DNA of 64,000 nt from Diadema setosum (GCA_033980235.1 CM067066.1:32001180-32065179); one strand, 5' to 3'; numbered from the stretch's first letter, positions 19,915 to 39,616 are shown. Notes: generated by a model from the letters alone, not told the origin. Numbers and translations are program-made.

Positions 19915-22900
19915 TGAAAACAGGGTTTGCCACCAGTCTTGGCCAGAATTTTGTTTAGCAGTAGATAGTTACTTTATTTGTGTGTCTGTTCTCTTTATAA
20001 AGAATGTACTATGTGTCTGTGCTGTTGTCTTTATATATCTTAGTATTGTTATGACATTGTGCAAAATGAATTTGTTTTCACCCACAGGGATGCAGTAGGT
20101 AATTTTCTGAGTCGCATTAGGGGTTTCGGAAATGCCTTGTGAAGAAATATGCATCAAACTATGTGATGAAATAGCCTTTGAGGCAACAGAAAATGTTCAT
20201 GAGATGTACCTTACCAGTTAGTCTAGATCACTCCAGACTCAATTTTGCTGAAGTCAAACTGACAGGGACTTGAGGAAGGCTTTTTTGGATTCGTCAAAGT
20301 TCTTAGATGCTCACAGTTCATGTGCCTCGGAACTTTAACCCATGGAGTCAAAGGGGAGGCCAAGTCTTCTTGATTCTGCAGGGGACATCCTGAAATCTTT
20401 AATATCTCTTCATGTCTGGATAAGAGAATAACATGGGAATATCTCCCTGGTTACTGTTTGTTTCAAATCAACCTGATTTTGATAGATGCATGACTTAGAT
20501 GTTGGCAGCTTCGGATTGGGCACCTCTTCAATTTGGGATGAGAGATATCTTGTATTTTTAGAGAGATTTTAAGAGAGATGAAATAGAATTTGAAAAATTT
20601 GTCAAATCTATAAGAAGTCAGAAAGAAATATAAAAAGGAAAAAAAAAAAATAGGTTCTTAAATGTGTTTCCCAGTCAAGAATCAGTGATGCTTGCAGAAA
20701 TTTTGAAACTTGAAACTTTTGAAAATTTACAATCAAAGTAAATAATGATATACATGTATGAACAGCAAAGGACTGAAATGGGAGGATTTTTTTTTTCTTT
20801 TGCTCAACTTTACAAAATTCTAATAATGAAACTTGATGGAACATAAGCAGCATGTTAAGGCATGGGGTGAAGTATTGATTTAATTGATTGAACATTTTCT
20901 CTCTTGCTCTTGGCACCAATTTCTGATGTTCCCCCCTGAGTCAGTGACATTGCTTGTAGTATGTCTTCTCCTTTCATTAGCACAGGACACTTTGAAGTTA
21001 GCTCTGATTTTGTTATCTGTTAGTTTTTGTGAGAACATATGTTCAATTTTTGAGGTAGGTGTGCTTACTAACTGAAATATAAAAATTTTCTGTGGAGTGG
21101 GTAGTTTTAATTCAAGAGATTATGAGAATATTTTAGTCGAGTCTAGGTACAAAGTGTATAGAGAGCTTACTTTTAAGATGATTTAAGATGGTTCCGCAGT
21201 TGGGAATGTGTATTTTAAACCTGTATATTTCCGGAGGGGAATATTTTGCGACATTCCTGTAGAAAATTTTGAAAAGGAGGTGTTCTCCGCAAGCTCATAA
21301 ATACTGACAGATGACGGGTTGCATATAACAAGGAGCATCATGACTTCATTGGAAATACAGCTGGGGTTTATAAATGAGAGACGAAATCAGAAAATATCTC
21401 TTACATTCCTCTAGCTGTTTGCCATGCCAAAGCAGTTCTCAGAGCCTGATCTGAGCGAGTTTATGAGTGGTGGGAGAGAATGTGTTTATTTGGGGGGTAT
21501 TTTATGGGTCATCAACAGATGAAAAATTTAGCAATAATTTTTGTCCAGCTGTAGGTGTAATGCTTGCATTTATAGGCTTGTGAAGTTTGACAGTTCTGCG
21601 GGATGTTGTTTCACCGGGTCGCTCAAGATTAGAATATTTACTCTCTGGTTTTTGTGTATGATCGCTGTGGGAATGATATTCGATGCATTTGTACAGAGAT
21701 TATTTATAGTCACAATTTATATTATGTTTCATGTATTCATACAAATGCTTCTAGGTAAAATTGTGATGGTATTTATTTTTTGTCAATGCAAATGTTCTAC
21801 GTTGAAATGCGAGAGATAGACATGCTCTTTTCTTCATCACAATTTAATTGATGAACAGGTCATCGGGCATATATATGATTGATGAGTACTCGATGTTACC
21901 ACTGGTGCTTTGTACATATGACCCAGTACATTAGTTACAGAAGAGTCTCTGATTATCAAGCAGTATTGGTCAATATTCTCTTTATATCATAGAGACAGAA
22001 AAGTCAATATGTTTGCATTTAGTTATGTGTTTTTTGTTCTGTTATTTTGTTATTATTGGTTTTTGTTTTGTTTTTTCATGTGTGTGTTTGGACGTTGATC
22101 TAGTGCATCAAGACATTTCTCAGCCGGCTACTGGCTAAATTCTGTGAGTTGTATTTTGTTTGTGTTCACCCTAATTGTAATTCTCCATTTGTACACACTT
22201 CACACCCATCTTGGTCCAGAACACCATGCTTTGGGGTTTTTTTAATGCTGTGATATTGCACAAAATGTAATGTTCTTGTATGCATGCTGATGAGGGGAGA
22301 TGGGGAAAGGGGGGGGGGGGTTGTTGTTTGTGTTGTTGTTTTGGCCAGATTTGTTAAGATTTGCCTTTATTATGGCCGTGAATTTACCACTGAGTGTCTG
22401 AATATGCTCAGGAGGTCTGTTGTACTGCTCCCATTACAAGTTTGCCCTCTCTTGAAAAAAATTTCACCCCGAAGAATAGAGACATGCCTGCTCAAACATC
22501 ATTTTTGTGTGAAAAACTGGGTGCAATCATTTCAGTATATGAATCAAAGCATTATTGTTGGCCAAATTCGTTTTTTTATTGTATTTTTTATTCAATTTAT
22601 TATTATTATTATTTTTTTTTTGTCCCTCAGGCACACCTATGTATGCATCTACGTCTTTTCCGTGACGTGTCTGACTCAAAATATAAGATGCGCTTGTTAT
22701 GGTTTGCCGAAATCCTTACTCTGCCACACTGACAGTACTATCATTTTTATTATAATTACGTCAAAGAATTTTAGCACACACATGTGAATGTTGCATGGCA
22801 TATCAGTTCGTTACAAGTGCCTTGGTTGCAAAAGACTGCTGCATACATGGTTTGCTGCTGCATCCGTTTAGATTTGTGTGTAGTGGTTGTGTTGGATTTT

Positions 22901-24975
22901 TGGTTTTCAGATAATATCCCTGTGTGCCAGTCCAGGCATGTGTACGTTTGATTGAATTCAGACACAACTTCAGTGTGATACATTTGTGATATCGCTCAGG
23001 AGTGAAGCATTGCCAATGTTTGCAGGAACTCAAAATTTACCTCACTTTTTTGATAATAGGAGGAGAGAGAAAAAAACAACAAGTGGTCTTCCTCATTTTC
23101 AATATATTTTTTTTCTCTCTCTCTGTGGGTAAATTGTCTTTGTTTACATGAATGTGGTTTGATTTCAATCTTGCAGGCTCTCTACAGCCGTTCATGTATT
23201 ATTGCACAGTATACTTGTAGACTTCAGTTTTGAATTAAAAGTGCATCTCGAAAGTCCTCTGTGATTATCATCCGTGGTGCCTTGAGAGTAAAGGAAGGAC
23301 ATTCTTTTACCGTTGTTGGAAATGCATTTTGTAGAATTACTTCAGATCCATTGTCGATTTTGCCAAGATATACAGTACTCTTATCTATACATTCAACACT
23401 GAAGTGCATCAGGCATGTGAAAAGCTCAGCAATTCTAATGCCTGCAACAGTTACCTTGGTTACAGGGGAGTTGGGGGATGGGGGGGGGGGGCAACTGCAG
23501 TACCCTGATCTTACTCTCATCTTTCAATGGGGATGGTTAAAATATTCAAAAAGATTTCTGGGGAAATTGGGCATTTTGTCTGATTTTTATTTTAATTTGT
23601 TGTTTTTCTCTTCCTGCAAATGTGACATCCATGCACTGAACATCATTCCAATTGCATTCCGTTGCAGGTAGTGCATTTAGGACAGTTTCTCATTGTAGTC
23701 ATTAGTACGCATATTGATGTGCAGGATTAGCGTCATGGTTTCATTGAGAAATACACCAAAAAGCTCGCTCAGCGTGCGCTCTACCATTTCAAAACTGGCC
23801 CTAGGGTATCGGACATGAGCGGGATTGCGTTATTACGTAAACTGTATCCATGTTGGTGTTGTGCAAGTTTGGGAGACACTTGTATAGCTTTCAGCATTTT
23901 CTTTTTTGTTGGGGGGAGGGAGGGCAAATACAAAACAGAAGCAAATAAAGACAGAAAAGCTAGTCACAGAGAAAAATTCCAATTGATTTATGTTGTTTGT
24001 TTGTATGGATACCGGTATTTTGTTGCTTGTTAAAGTCAGTGGTGTTCTTTGTTTATACTCTCATCCTGCAAGCTTTGATTTTTCATATCTTCATGTCTTT
24101 GTCTATTTTTTTTTTTTTTTCAGTTATGCCCAAGGTTATTTGTTTGAGTGTTCACTGGTTATTTCCAGTACTGTACAGTAATGTTAAATCATCACAGTTC
24201 AGCGGTAATGGATGTTGTTTCGTTCATGGTACAATTGCTGTAGGACACAGTGTGGAATTTGCAGAATGTTGTGAAACTGCCGACACAAACTGCAAATACA
24301 TTGTTGCATACCAGCCGTGTGTGTGAAATAATGCTTACCTGTATGAGGAAGCAAGTGGGTGGGGGATTAATGCATTTAAAGGAAATCCACTTAGTTGTGT
24401 TATCCTCATTGAAGTTGGAGGGAATTTTTGACATTTTTTTTATTTCCAGTGCAGATGTTCAAATGCTCATTATAAAAAGACGATTTTATGTCACATGGCA
24501 TGGCTGGCTGAGAGAGCTTGACAATACTCTTCCAAAGAACTACATTTCTTTTCTTTTCTATTCTTTTTGTTCATTTCTTGTGTATGCAGGATTATATTTA
24601 TGTTGTTCATGGTCTGTCTTTTTTTTTGTACATGTTGCAAATTTATTGACATTATAAGATTCACTATCAATTGTATACATGTGCCTTTGATCCAGTTGGG
24701 TGTGATACCAAATTGAAGAATTTAAATTATGCATTATCTGTGATCACCAACTGGTGATCTTTTTCAGATTTCATAGCCAATTCTTTCAACCAATGCATTG
24801 AATCTTTTTTGTAATTGTCATTTATAAATTGAGTGCATGAACATAATTATTTTTTTATAATCTCAATTTCTTTACTGTGTCTACATTGAAATCTGTATTA
24901 GATGTATTTGAACTGTTATAAAATTGTCTTCGGACATTTTTTGAAAACTAATAAAATGATGCATTCCTTTGTATA
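19915..24975 (+). other. Probable long cyclin E 3' UTR / downstream region
   Basis: No further exon is recognisable. AATAAA signals occur at 23944 and 24950; the latter follows a U-rich stretch TTTTTTTATAA (24850-24860) that resembles a cytoplasmic polyadenylation element, as expected for a maternal cyclin mRNA. Includes G tracts at 22310-22320 and 23480-23490. The UTR extent is inferred, since no transcript end is visible. Confidence 0.4.
24950..24955 (+). terminator. Candidate polyadenylation signal AATAAA for cyclin E
   Basis: AATAAA followed within 30 bp by a U/G-rich stretch (TTCCTTTGTATATCC), 5 kb after the cyclin E stop. An earlier AATAAA at 23944 is an alternative. Confidence 0.35.
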
Positions 24976-25882
24976 TCCCCAGTGAAATGCTTGTGTTCAT
25001 TACTGTGTATACATTTCTAGCATTCACACAAACATGCTATAGACATACAATGTACATGGATTGTATACAGTATAATAAATGAACATTATAAACTTATGTA
25101 TATATGTCCATAACTGAAAGCATTGAAATTATGCACATGTGGGCTTGAGAACTCAACTGGCATGGATGTATTCGCTGATGTTAACAATTTCAAAAATCAT
25201 ATCGGATTGTGTGTATTAGCGCAGTCGCACCCAATACACAGATGACTCATGTGAAAGTACTGGAAAAAGGAAAATTATATGAGATGTCCAAGTTATGTAA
25301 CATGTTGGATTTACGTTTCATGAAGAGTTAAACTCATAAGCTGTTTTTACCAGTGCCGCAAATATAGGAAAAAGATGGAAGTACATGTTGATTATTAATT
25401 AATACAGTTGTATACATGTACTACTGTAGTACAAATCAACAAGAAATATGCTTTTACTCATAGGAAACTCAGTGAAATTTATGAGCTCATATGGGATGTT
25501 TTCCAATTGTAATACACTATTATAATCAATTACATGTATAGGGAGTCAGAAAAAGAAATAGTGTAACATATCCATAAAAAGTGTGTGTGTGTGGGGGGGG
25601 GGGGGGGAATTAAACAGTTCGACTGAATAAAATTTTGGTTAGATCAATAGAGTCATTCTCTCCCGACCAGTAACCGACCGGGTACTACTGATTTTTCGGG
25701 CATCGCTCGGTCGTCGCTGAAATTTTAACGCGGAGTTAAACATTTCAGTGGCAACCGACCAGTTTTCTCTCGCTGATTAAAATACGCTCGGTGTCCGAGC
25801 AGCAACAGCCCGGGCACGAGGGATCGTACAGTTTTGGTTGAGACCTAATTTCGGGTTTCTAACATTTTTTTTTGTGTGTGTG

Positions 25883-26216
25883 TGTGTGAAATAATGAGAA
25901 ACCTCTTATGAAATATGAAAGAGCATGTAATTCTATGAGGAATTCAACGTTTATTTGCTGAAAATTGGCTTTGAAATGGCTGGGATATCCAAAAAAGAGC
26001 GATTCTAAAAAAGTGTGGGACCCACACTTTATTACGATCGCTTTGTTTTACTTTGTTTTTGGATGTTTCAGTCATGCCAAACCCGATTTTCATCAAATAA
26101 ACTTTGAATTCCTCTTAAAATAGTATGCTCTGTACTATATCATAAGTGTTTTCTTAGTATCTCGCAAAAAGTTAAAAGCCCAATTCTCATCTCCACCAAT
26201 ACTGTACCCTCCCCAG
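25883..26216. mobile_element. Copy of TTAA-target MITE, ends degraded
   Basis: Shares long stretches with 53018-53399 (ATAATGAGAAACCTCTTATG, GAAATATGAAAGAGCATGTA, ATTTTCATCAAATAAACTTT) and ends in ACCAATACTGTACCCTCCCC, a worn form of the family terminus. Nested in the TIR element 25655-26990. Confidence 0.7.
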
Positions 26217-26529
26217 TACTGGGCGATATGAGCCCAGTCGAGCGATTTAGGGAACAAAAATAATAGAGATAAATGACAAAAACACAGAAGGAAACCAACG
26301 GACTAGATGGGAAAGAGGAGAAAGGGTAATCTGTAAGAGGCAGGGGGAGGGACAGAGGCAAGCGACCAACAGTAAATACTTCTCCCCCTGAAAAACAAAA
26401 AAAGAAATTGGTATAGCTGCAGCTTCTATCTGACATTCTCAGATAGCCCACTAGAAAACTAGGGTAAAAAAATAGAGTAGCAAGTAAAGATAGTTTGGAA
26501 CAGTCTAATCTAGGAGTGATTTACATTTT

Positions 26530-26586
26530 TTTTTTTTTTTTCATCCTGGGTTCTCTTCCCTTTCTATTTGATTTCCTAATTTCTGG

Positions 26587-26617
<31 letters not shown>
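26530..26617. repeat. Two poly(T) tracts
   Basis: T runs at 26527-26541 and 26590-26617 flank CTGGGTTCT repeats. Low complexity. Confidence 0.8.
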
Positions 26618-27327
26618 CACATAGCTGAGGTCGAATTTCAGAGACCGGCGGCGGGCTGCCTCGGGTACGGCTATACAGGACACCGGTTGATGTCCCGCCG
26701 ATCCCCGGTCGGCCGCCGGGCGATTTATTAAGAATCGGAAAGTGGCCGGTAGGAGATAGTCCAGCTTTGCCGGTATGTAGGGCATTACTCAGCGACTGCT
26801 CGGGCTCTATCCCCCTATTTCGCCAAGTTTTTACCAAAACTCGACCTTTGGCAGACGGGAAATCGACAGGGCATCGCGGCTCGGCCATCGCTGGGCTTTT
26901 ACAGCTCGATCGACTTCTCCAAGAATTGTGTTGGGATGCCTAAATTCCAGCGACGACCGAGCAAGCTACAAATCGGCCGGTCACCGCCCTGAGATGTGAC
27001 CGTGTATTATAGCCTAAACTTCGCTAAGGAATAAGAAAAGCAAGATCAATGTATACTATGTGTATGATGCGTTACGATGTTCCTGTGATGGACTTGAGAT
27101 GGCGCTCCACAATTTCTCATTGTCATTTTCGTTTATTTTCTTTTTAGGTATGACTCAGTATAGTTCACTCTTTCACTATTTGTTATATGATATTGGATAA
27201 TAAACCTGTGTGTGCATTAGAGCTCACTTGTACGCGCAAACATACATACGAATTTAACACATCAAGCGAATTATAACATTGTATTTATACTCTAAAGTAA
27301 TCCTAGAAATTTGACCATAAGGGTGCA

Positions 27328-27541
27328 TACTGTAAAACCAGAAATTTTCGCGTGCATTTTAATTTCGCGACTTTCGCGAAAGCCAAGATTCGAAAGTTCT
27401 TGTCTACACTATCAAGCAATGGATACTAGTGGCAATTCCCGAAAATGAATTTATGCCGCGAAAAAAAAAGGAAAAAAAAAAAGCCGTCGTCGTCTTCATT
27501 CGTGAGGTTTCACGCCGCGAAAATTTTTTTGCTTTACAGTA
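27328..27541. mobile_element. 214-bp MITE, related to 4442-4660
   Basis: Left TACTGTAAAACCAGAAATTT + TCGCG and right CGCGAAAATTTTTTTGCTTT + ACAGTA, with TA at both borders. It shares the CTGTA…GAAATTTTCGCG plan with the 4442-4660 element but differs in sequence. Confidence 0.75.
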
Positions 27542-27697
27542 ATGATTATGAATCAAGCTGGCCGTATTCTATCTAGAAACAAGAGGGGATGCAACAGAAA
27601 CTAACGCCGCTGTTATTTTTGTCTTTACCATATAATATTCATGATATGGCGCAATAGGTGTTCCTAGCTTGTACCACACAGTTCTGCATCAGCTTTC

Positions 27698-27754
<57 letters not shown>
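27698..27754. repeat. (TTG)n microsatellite, about 19 units
   Basis: An uninterrupted TTG run followed by a CTT-rich tract to 27840. The open frames across it are artefacts of the repeat. Confidence 0.95.
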
Positions 27755-27755
<1 letters not shown>

Positions 27756-27897
27756 ATACCACCATTCTTTATCTTTCTTCTTCTTTTTTTTTTCTCTCTT
27801 TCTTCTTCTCTTCCTCTTCTTTGCTAACATTTTTTCTTCTTTCCACAAGAATGAATATCCTTGATACATTATTTTCCCATAGTTAATTTTGAGTTTA

Positions 27898-27980
27898 CAA
27901 AGAGAGAGAGAGAGAGAGAGAGAGAGAAAGTGGGGGGGGGGGGGGGGGAAAGAGGGGGGGGGGAAGAGAGCGAGAGAGCA
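27898..27980. repeat. (AG)n and G-tract low-complexity region
   Basis: AGAGAG followed by two G runs separated by AAAGA, then GAGAGCGAGAGAG. Purine-only on the plus strand for about 80 bp, so triplex or G-quadruplex structure is possible. Confidence 0.9.
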
Positions 27981-28599
27981 ATAGATAACCTTAAAGAAAT
28001 TGTTACCATGCTTGCATTGTTTGGATGCCTGCTGTCTTTTTCGATTTGTCAGTACATTCAGTAAGCTAGGACAACTATTAGGAGGCAGATACACACCACT
28101 CCAAGCTTACGGTCTGCTTTTAATTTAATCATTTTCCCGGGGGGGGGGGGGGAGACCCTGCTACCACGGTGAAGGGAGATTCATCGTGATGGTATATGCC
28201 TATGCCTTCCGCGACGGGCTTATCAGCTATGAGTGATTATGTTGCAGGTTTATCACCTTCCATCGTCATAAATCGGATGGCAGTCGGGTTTTACGACTGA
28301 GCTTCTCACGATTATGACCTGTACAGTGTCTTTAAAAAATAGAATATAAAACACACACACACATATAATTAAGGGAAGCGGAAATGACGCTTTACAGCTC
28401 TGTAGTAACTATGATGAGTTTATTTACTCCGGTTGATGGCCTTCTCGCTCGTAAAGGCTAACTCAACCAAGTGCAGTGTAGCAGCGGTAGGAATAGATCA
28501 GTGTTCTCTCCCGCTACACCTCCACTGCAATCATCTTAATTAGTCGTGCGGAGATCCTAAGCAATGAGACTGTAAAATAAATTAAACAGTGCCCACACC

Positions 28600-28611
28600 C
28601 GCGCATGCGCC
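28600..28611. promoter_or_regulatory. NRF-1-type palindrome CGCGCATGCGCC
   Basis: Contains the perfect palindrome GCGCATGCGC (NRF-1 consensus YGCGCAYGCGCR), 340 bp upstream of the SPMIP8-like start codon and 20 bp before an X-box-like site. Confidence 0.55.
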
Positions 28612-28630
28612 CTGAGCACAAGACATACGC

Positions 28631-28644
28631 GTTGCCAAGGGGAC
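28631..28644 (+). promoter_or_regulatory. RFX X-box-like motif GTTGCCAAGGGGAC
   Basis: Left half GTTGCC is perfect; the right half GGGGAC fits the looser RRNRAC form. X-boxes near the start of cilium genes bind RFX factors (including FOXJ1/RFX programmes). It sits 306 bp upstream of the SPMIP8-like ATG. Confidence 0.5.
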
Positions 28645-28835
28645 GGTCTTGCCTGGCTGCGCGCCTAACAATAAAACTTTCCGGGCACAATAGCGGATTA
28701 CCGCACAAGGCAGTCCTTAGCGCATCGGCAACAAGTGGAGTGTTTGGAACTTAAACAGAGCGTTCTTAACGTTATCTCTTAACTTCGGAGCGTGTACAAA
28801 GTCCAAGTCATTGCGCTTGACCACGTTAAGTCTGA

Positions 28836-35557
<6,722 letters not shown>

Positions 35558-35840
35558 GACGTGATGTGTAACATCGTAACCTATCTGTCTACCTGCCATC
35601 AGGGGGCTGCATGATTGATATTTGGTTTTATCATTAATTTCATAAACCTGACCAGGGAATTTGAAATATAATATGCATGGGTTCTTTTATTGTTCTCTAA
35701 GAACGATGTCAGTGAAAGACAAATAATTGTTATCTTTTTGGCAGAGGTCCTTGAAACAAAAGCATTTTAGCAAAAGTCAAAATTTAAATTACATATCGAT
35801 ATTACCGTTTGGATAATACATCTTAAGAATTGAAGCAAAA

Positions 35841-35846
35841 AATAAA
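35841..35846 (+). terminator. Candidate polyadenylation signal AATAAA
   Basis: First AATAAA after the SPMIP8-like stop, giving a 3' UTR of about 300 bp. Confidence 0.5.
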
Positions 35847-36081
35847 TCAAACATTCTGCACAAGCGGCAATTCATAGATTGCAATTGACGAACTGTAATG
35901 TGGTATTTTTTTTTTATTTTTCTAAAGCCAACCATAACATTTAACATCATATCGCAGTAGATTATCATTCTGGTATATTATCTAAGGAAATGTAATGTAA
36001 AGGTGAAGATGCATTAATGTGATTTCTGTCTTATAAACAGGCCGTTATGCAGGTATGCTGTGATCATAGAGATGGACACGA

Positions 36082-36086
<5 letters not shown>

Positions 36087-36121
<35 letters not shown>
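36087..36121. repeat. (TA)n microsatellite
   Basis: About 17 TA units downstream of the SPMIP8-like gene. Confidence 0.95.
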
Positions 36122-36125
<4 letters not shown>

Positions 36126-37637
36126 ATATATTTGCGTGTCACAGGGGAGAAATATCTTCAAGATGTAGCAATATTATGTCAGGAGGAGTAAAAAGAAGAC
36201 GATGATAATGCCCAACCAACTTTTGTTGAGAGCAGTGTAGTATAAAAATTAAGGCTCACATCAGCTTGTTATGATCACGTAACGTAAGTTGAAATGCTGC
36301 GCATTCATTGTGAACAATAGGCCAGGTGCCTTTTTATATGCCGAAGGCGAAAGAATGTCGCCTTCATTCATGCTGTGATATTAAACAGGTGTTTAGATTC
36401 TTCGTCAACGCTTGTCAATGAGATATCTCGATGTAAGTTGCACTCGAGAATGCGCGCCTACATGTTGTCTGTAAACATGTATCACAGGTGCATGTCAAAT
36501 GTCGATTTCGAGTGGGCATTGTGTGTTGGTTTGAGCTATGCAATATGTGTTTTATGCATTTTTCCCTCTACAATCCGTCCATCAGCTAAAATGTGTAAAT
36601 ATATATAATTTATTGTGTATGTGTTTTGTGTATTGTAACAGTGGCGTTCTTTCAGCAACGAAGTTTTTCCCCATAAACCAACCAAGAACAAAGCGACGTT
36701 TGAAGATTATCTCGATTTATTCGTGATATAATTTTCGACTATTATTCATCGGCAAATGTATTGCTTTGAGTTTTATACAGCTGTTATTCGTATAGTCACC
36801 CGGGGATAATAGCATGGTAGGATACGTACTTATCGTGGTTTATACAATAGGGAAGGTGATAGTATGAGCGTAAAATAAGATTGATCGTGCGTGTGTGCTC
36901 AACAATCGGTAAATATTCTTGGTCTGTAAGCACTACAGACGTTCTGAATATCAGTGATCAATTATCATTACACCTCATCAATAAAGAGTTGTACTTGAAC
37001 TCTATAAAATCTTAATCTGCAGGGGTGAAGGCAATTATTATAAGCCTACGTGATGCAGGTATATACAAGCTGATTAAAAAAACGAATTATAAGAATAAAA
37101 AAGCGTTGCCTTAGAATGGCGGATATTGATCTGAAGGTATGAATTGAGTAACCATCTCACACTGCTCACTACTAAAATCTGATGTAGGGAATTTTGTTAT
37201 TCAATATGATTTAAAATGCATTGTCCATAACGCGGCGATGTTACGTCACTTGTCTCGAAGGAAAACCATATTATACCAACTTTTATATCTTCAATCTACA
37301 AGCAGATATGTTCCTCTTTATTATGACTGTAAAAAAAAGCGTCTTCCTGAAGTTTGTTGTTGATGACGGAGATGATGAAGATGAAAATGGTGAATTTAAC
37401 ACTGATAATCATAACCACTATTCGTCACCATACATTCTTTGATTACGTGTTATTAGCTAAGGTCTATAATGATGCATATTAGGTTCTAGAGGAAGTTCTG
37501 CCAAATACTCTTTTTTTTTTAATATGGGCATTTGGGTTTGTAATCTAGTTTTCTCTGACGCAGTTTCAAGAAATGTGTAAATCTTATTCTAGGTGACTTT
37601 AAGACATTTACATATTCAGATTGTACGTTTTTTAAGA
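36122..37637. other. Intergenic, no gene recognised
   Basis: AT-rich, with only short unconvincing frames. No repeat family identified. Confidence 0.45.
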
Positions 37638-38288
37638 TAAGGCCAGGTCAGACTGATAAGAGATCGAGAAGTTTAAGATCGGTAAGATCTCGAAGTTTTG
37701 CCCTTCTGTGCAAGCGCAAACTTCCCGCGAAACTTATCGCGAAACTTCTCGCGAAACTTTCCACTCCATCTGGGGATATTTCCCCTTGCCAAACTATGCC
37801 AAACTTCTCGATCTTTTGCCAGTGTGACCGGACGAAGGTATGTAGCCGTGGTCTCACTGGCAAAAGATTGAGAAGTAAGTGAAGATCTTGATCTTTAAGA
37901 TCTCGAAGTTTTGCCAGTGTGATCGTGAACTTCCCACTCAAACTAGGGATATTTCCACTCGCCAAACTTCTCGATCTTTTGCCAGTGTGAACGCTAGAAA
38001 CTGAAACTGCGCGATGTTTGTACGTGACCAGTCCCACCACCTGTTTCTGGGCGTTGCCTCAGAAGGGCACGGCTAGCTATTGTGTTGTACAGGTGTTCAT
38101 TGTTACGTCACAACCAACAAAGCAATCAGACGGCGCGCTCTTTCTCTTCCTTGCGCACGCGCACTATGACCCAAACTCCTTGATCCAAAGATTGAGAACT
38201 TTGGCTGCCAGTGTGAACGGACGACAAAAGATCGCGAAGACTTCACGATCTTAATCTTCTCGATCTTTTGCCAGTCTGACCGCGCCTA
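37638..38288. mobile_element. 650-bp foldback/TIR element, AGATCGAGAAGTTTAAGATC ends
   Basis: Left end GGTCAGACTGATAAGAGATC and right end GATCTTTTGCCAGTCTGACC are inverted. Inside, the motif TTTTGCCAGTGTGA and its inverse recur at about 37815, 37851, 37910 and 37978, so the element is built of nested palindromic units separated by CGCGAAACTT repeats. No coding capacity. Confidence 0.7.
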
Positions 38289-38799
38289 CAAATTTGTATC
38301 TTTTATACATGTTAATTTTACAACCGCAATGATGGAACAGTTGAATTTTTGTTCTCATACATTGTTATAACTTGCCTGTTTTAAATCTCAGTCTGCCTAA
38401 TCTTTAATTATTACTCGGGTATTAGAGTTCATGGGTTTCTCCCCATTACTGCAATCAAATACATACTAGGATATTTGCCTGTGTAGATGGATAATAAGTT
38501 AAGAGAGTTCATTGTACAAGGCTAGGTTTATTGCTTGTTTGTATTGTGCTTGTGGAAATGCTGTCCATGAAGTTAGCATTATTGTCCGTTGCAATATTAA
38601 AATATTTCACAAAAGCTGATTTCTAATTGTAATTTCTTCATTGATTGTGATGTGTTAACTGCACTGCATACTAACTGCAGCATCGTTTGCAGTCATTACG
38701 CTCGGTGATTGCCAAAATCTAGTACAAATAAGCACACTACAATATGAATATTTGATATTTCTCGAAATCCTCCCACGCACTATGAATACTGGAGTGTGT

Positions 38800-38864
38800 A
38801 TGTGTGTGTGCGTGTGTGTGTATTGTAGGCATAACAGGGTAGTCCAACTATTATCAGACATGTA

Positions 38865-38909
<45 letters not shown>

Positions 38910-38935
38910 GTGTGCGTAAATGTGTGTGTTGACCT
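38800..38935. repeat. (GT)n microsatellite, interrupted
   Basis: Two GT-rich blocks (38793-38822 and 38869-38930). Frames of alternating Thr-His across it are artefacts. Confidence 0.95.
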
Positions 38936-39165
38936 TAAAGTCAGAGAAAAACATTAAAGTTTCATGAAAATGGGACCAAATATAAAAAAATCATGAAATC
39001 TCAAGCCATTACAAATTATTTCTTCGTAACTCTTGCGACATCAGTTTTCACGTGAATAATATTCTTCTATCAATTAATCTTGTCGATAATTTGACTTTGT
39101 CATAATCCCCTCCTTCAAACCATTACTATATAGGTCATTGCAAGCGTACAGTAATTCCAATTCAT

Positions 39166-39273
39166 ATCTTCTTCTTTTTCATTTGCAGATGAAACAAAAA
39201 CCCACCTTTGCATTTAGTAATCTTCTTCTTTTTTATTTGCAGATGAAACAAAAACCCACCTTTGTATTTAGTG
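39166..39273 (+). repeat. 54-bp tandem duplication with a splice-acceptor-like core
   Basis: Two copies of a unit containing TTCATTTGCAGATGAAACAA and AAACCCACCTTTG. Each copy has a pyrimidine tract, TTTGCAG and an ATG (frame MKQKPTF), like an acceptor plus exon start. Confidence 0.85.
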
Positions 39274-39616
39274 CTTCAAAATTGTTCTAAAATGTGAGTA
39301 AGGGATAAAAACAACCAATGTAAAAGTTCGAACCACTATTGTCACTGCAGCAGTATGCAGTGAAGAGACATAAGAGTTCTCACTCTATTTTATCGCTATT
39401 TCTCGTGTATAATTATATTGCTCAGATGTATTCTGAATGTAACTTGTGTGTTGTGATATAACTCATGGTGACAATTTTGTACATAGCTGGTATACTGTTA
39501 CATACACATGTGTCTTACATCCACCTGTAAACCTGCAACTCGATGTTTAATATGCAGCTTGCAGCACTGCCCCTAGAACCCCTATTGTTAATTTCTATGT
39601 CTCTTCAGCCTCTATT

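Larger units (their letters stand above)
25655..26990. mobile_element. Degraded 1.3-kb TIR element
   Basis: The left end has GCTCGGTCGTCGCTGAAATTT near 25707 and the right end has AAATTCCAGCGACGACCGAGC near 26942, in inverted orientation, with ACCGACC / GGCCGGT-rich outer parts. The element is GC-rich (26640-26990 especially) and carries a nested TTAA-type MITE. No transposase frame seen. Confidence 0.55.

Noticed and set aside
22284..22787. 167-codon frame downstream of cyclin E
   Set aside because: Low-complexity, Phe/Ile-rich from T-rich DNA; in the probable 3' UTR.
27639..28094. 151-codon minus-strand frame
   Set aside because: Poly-Thr and Lys/Arg-rich translation of (TTG)n, CTT and GA repeats.
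37861..38288. CRISPR-like regular repeats
   Set aside because: The repeats are inverted and irregular, part of a eukaryotic foldback transposon; nothing in the window is prokaryotic.
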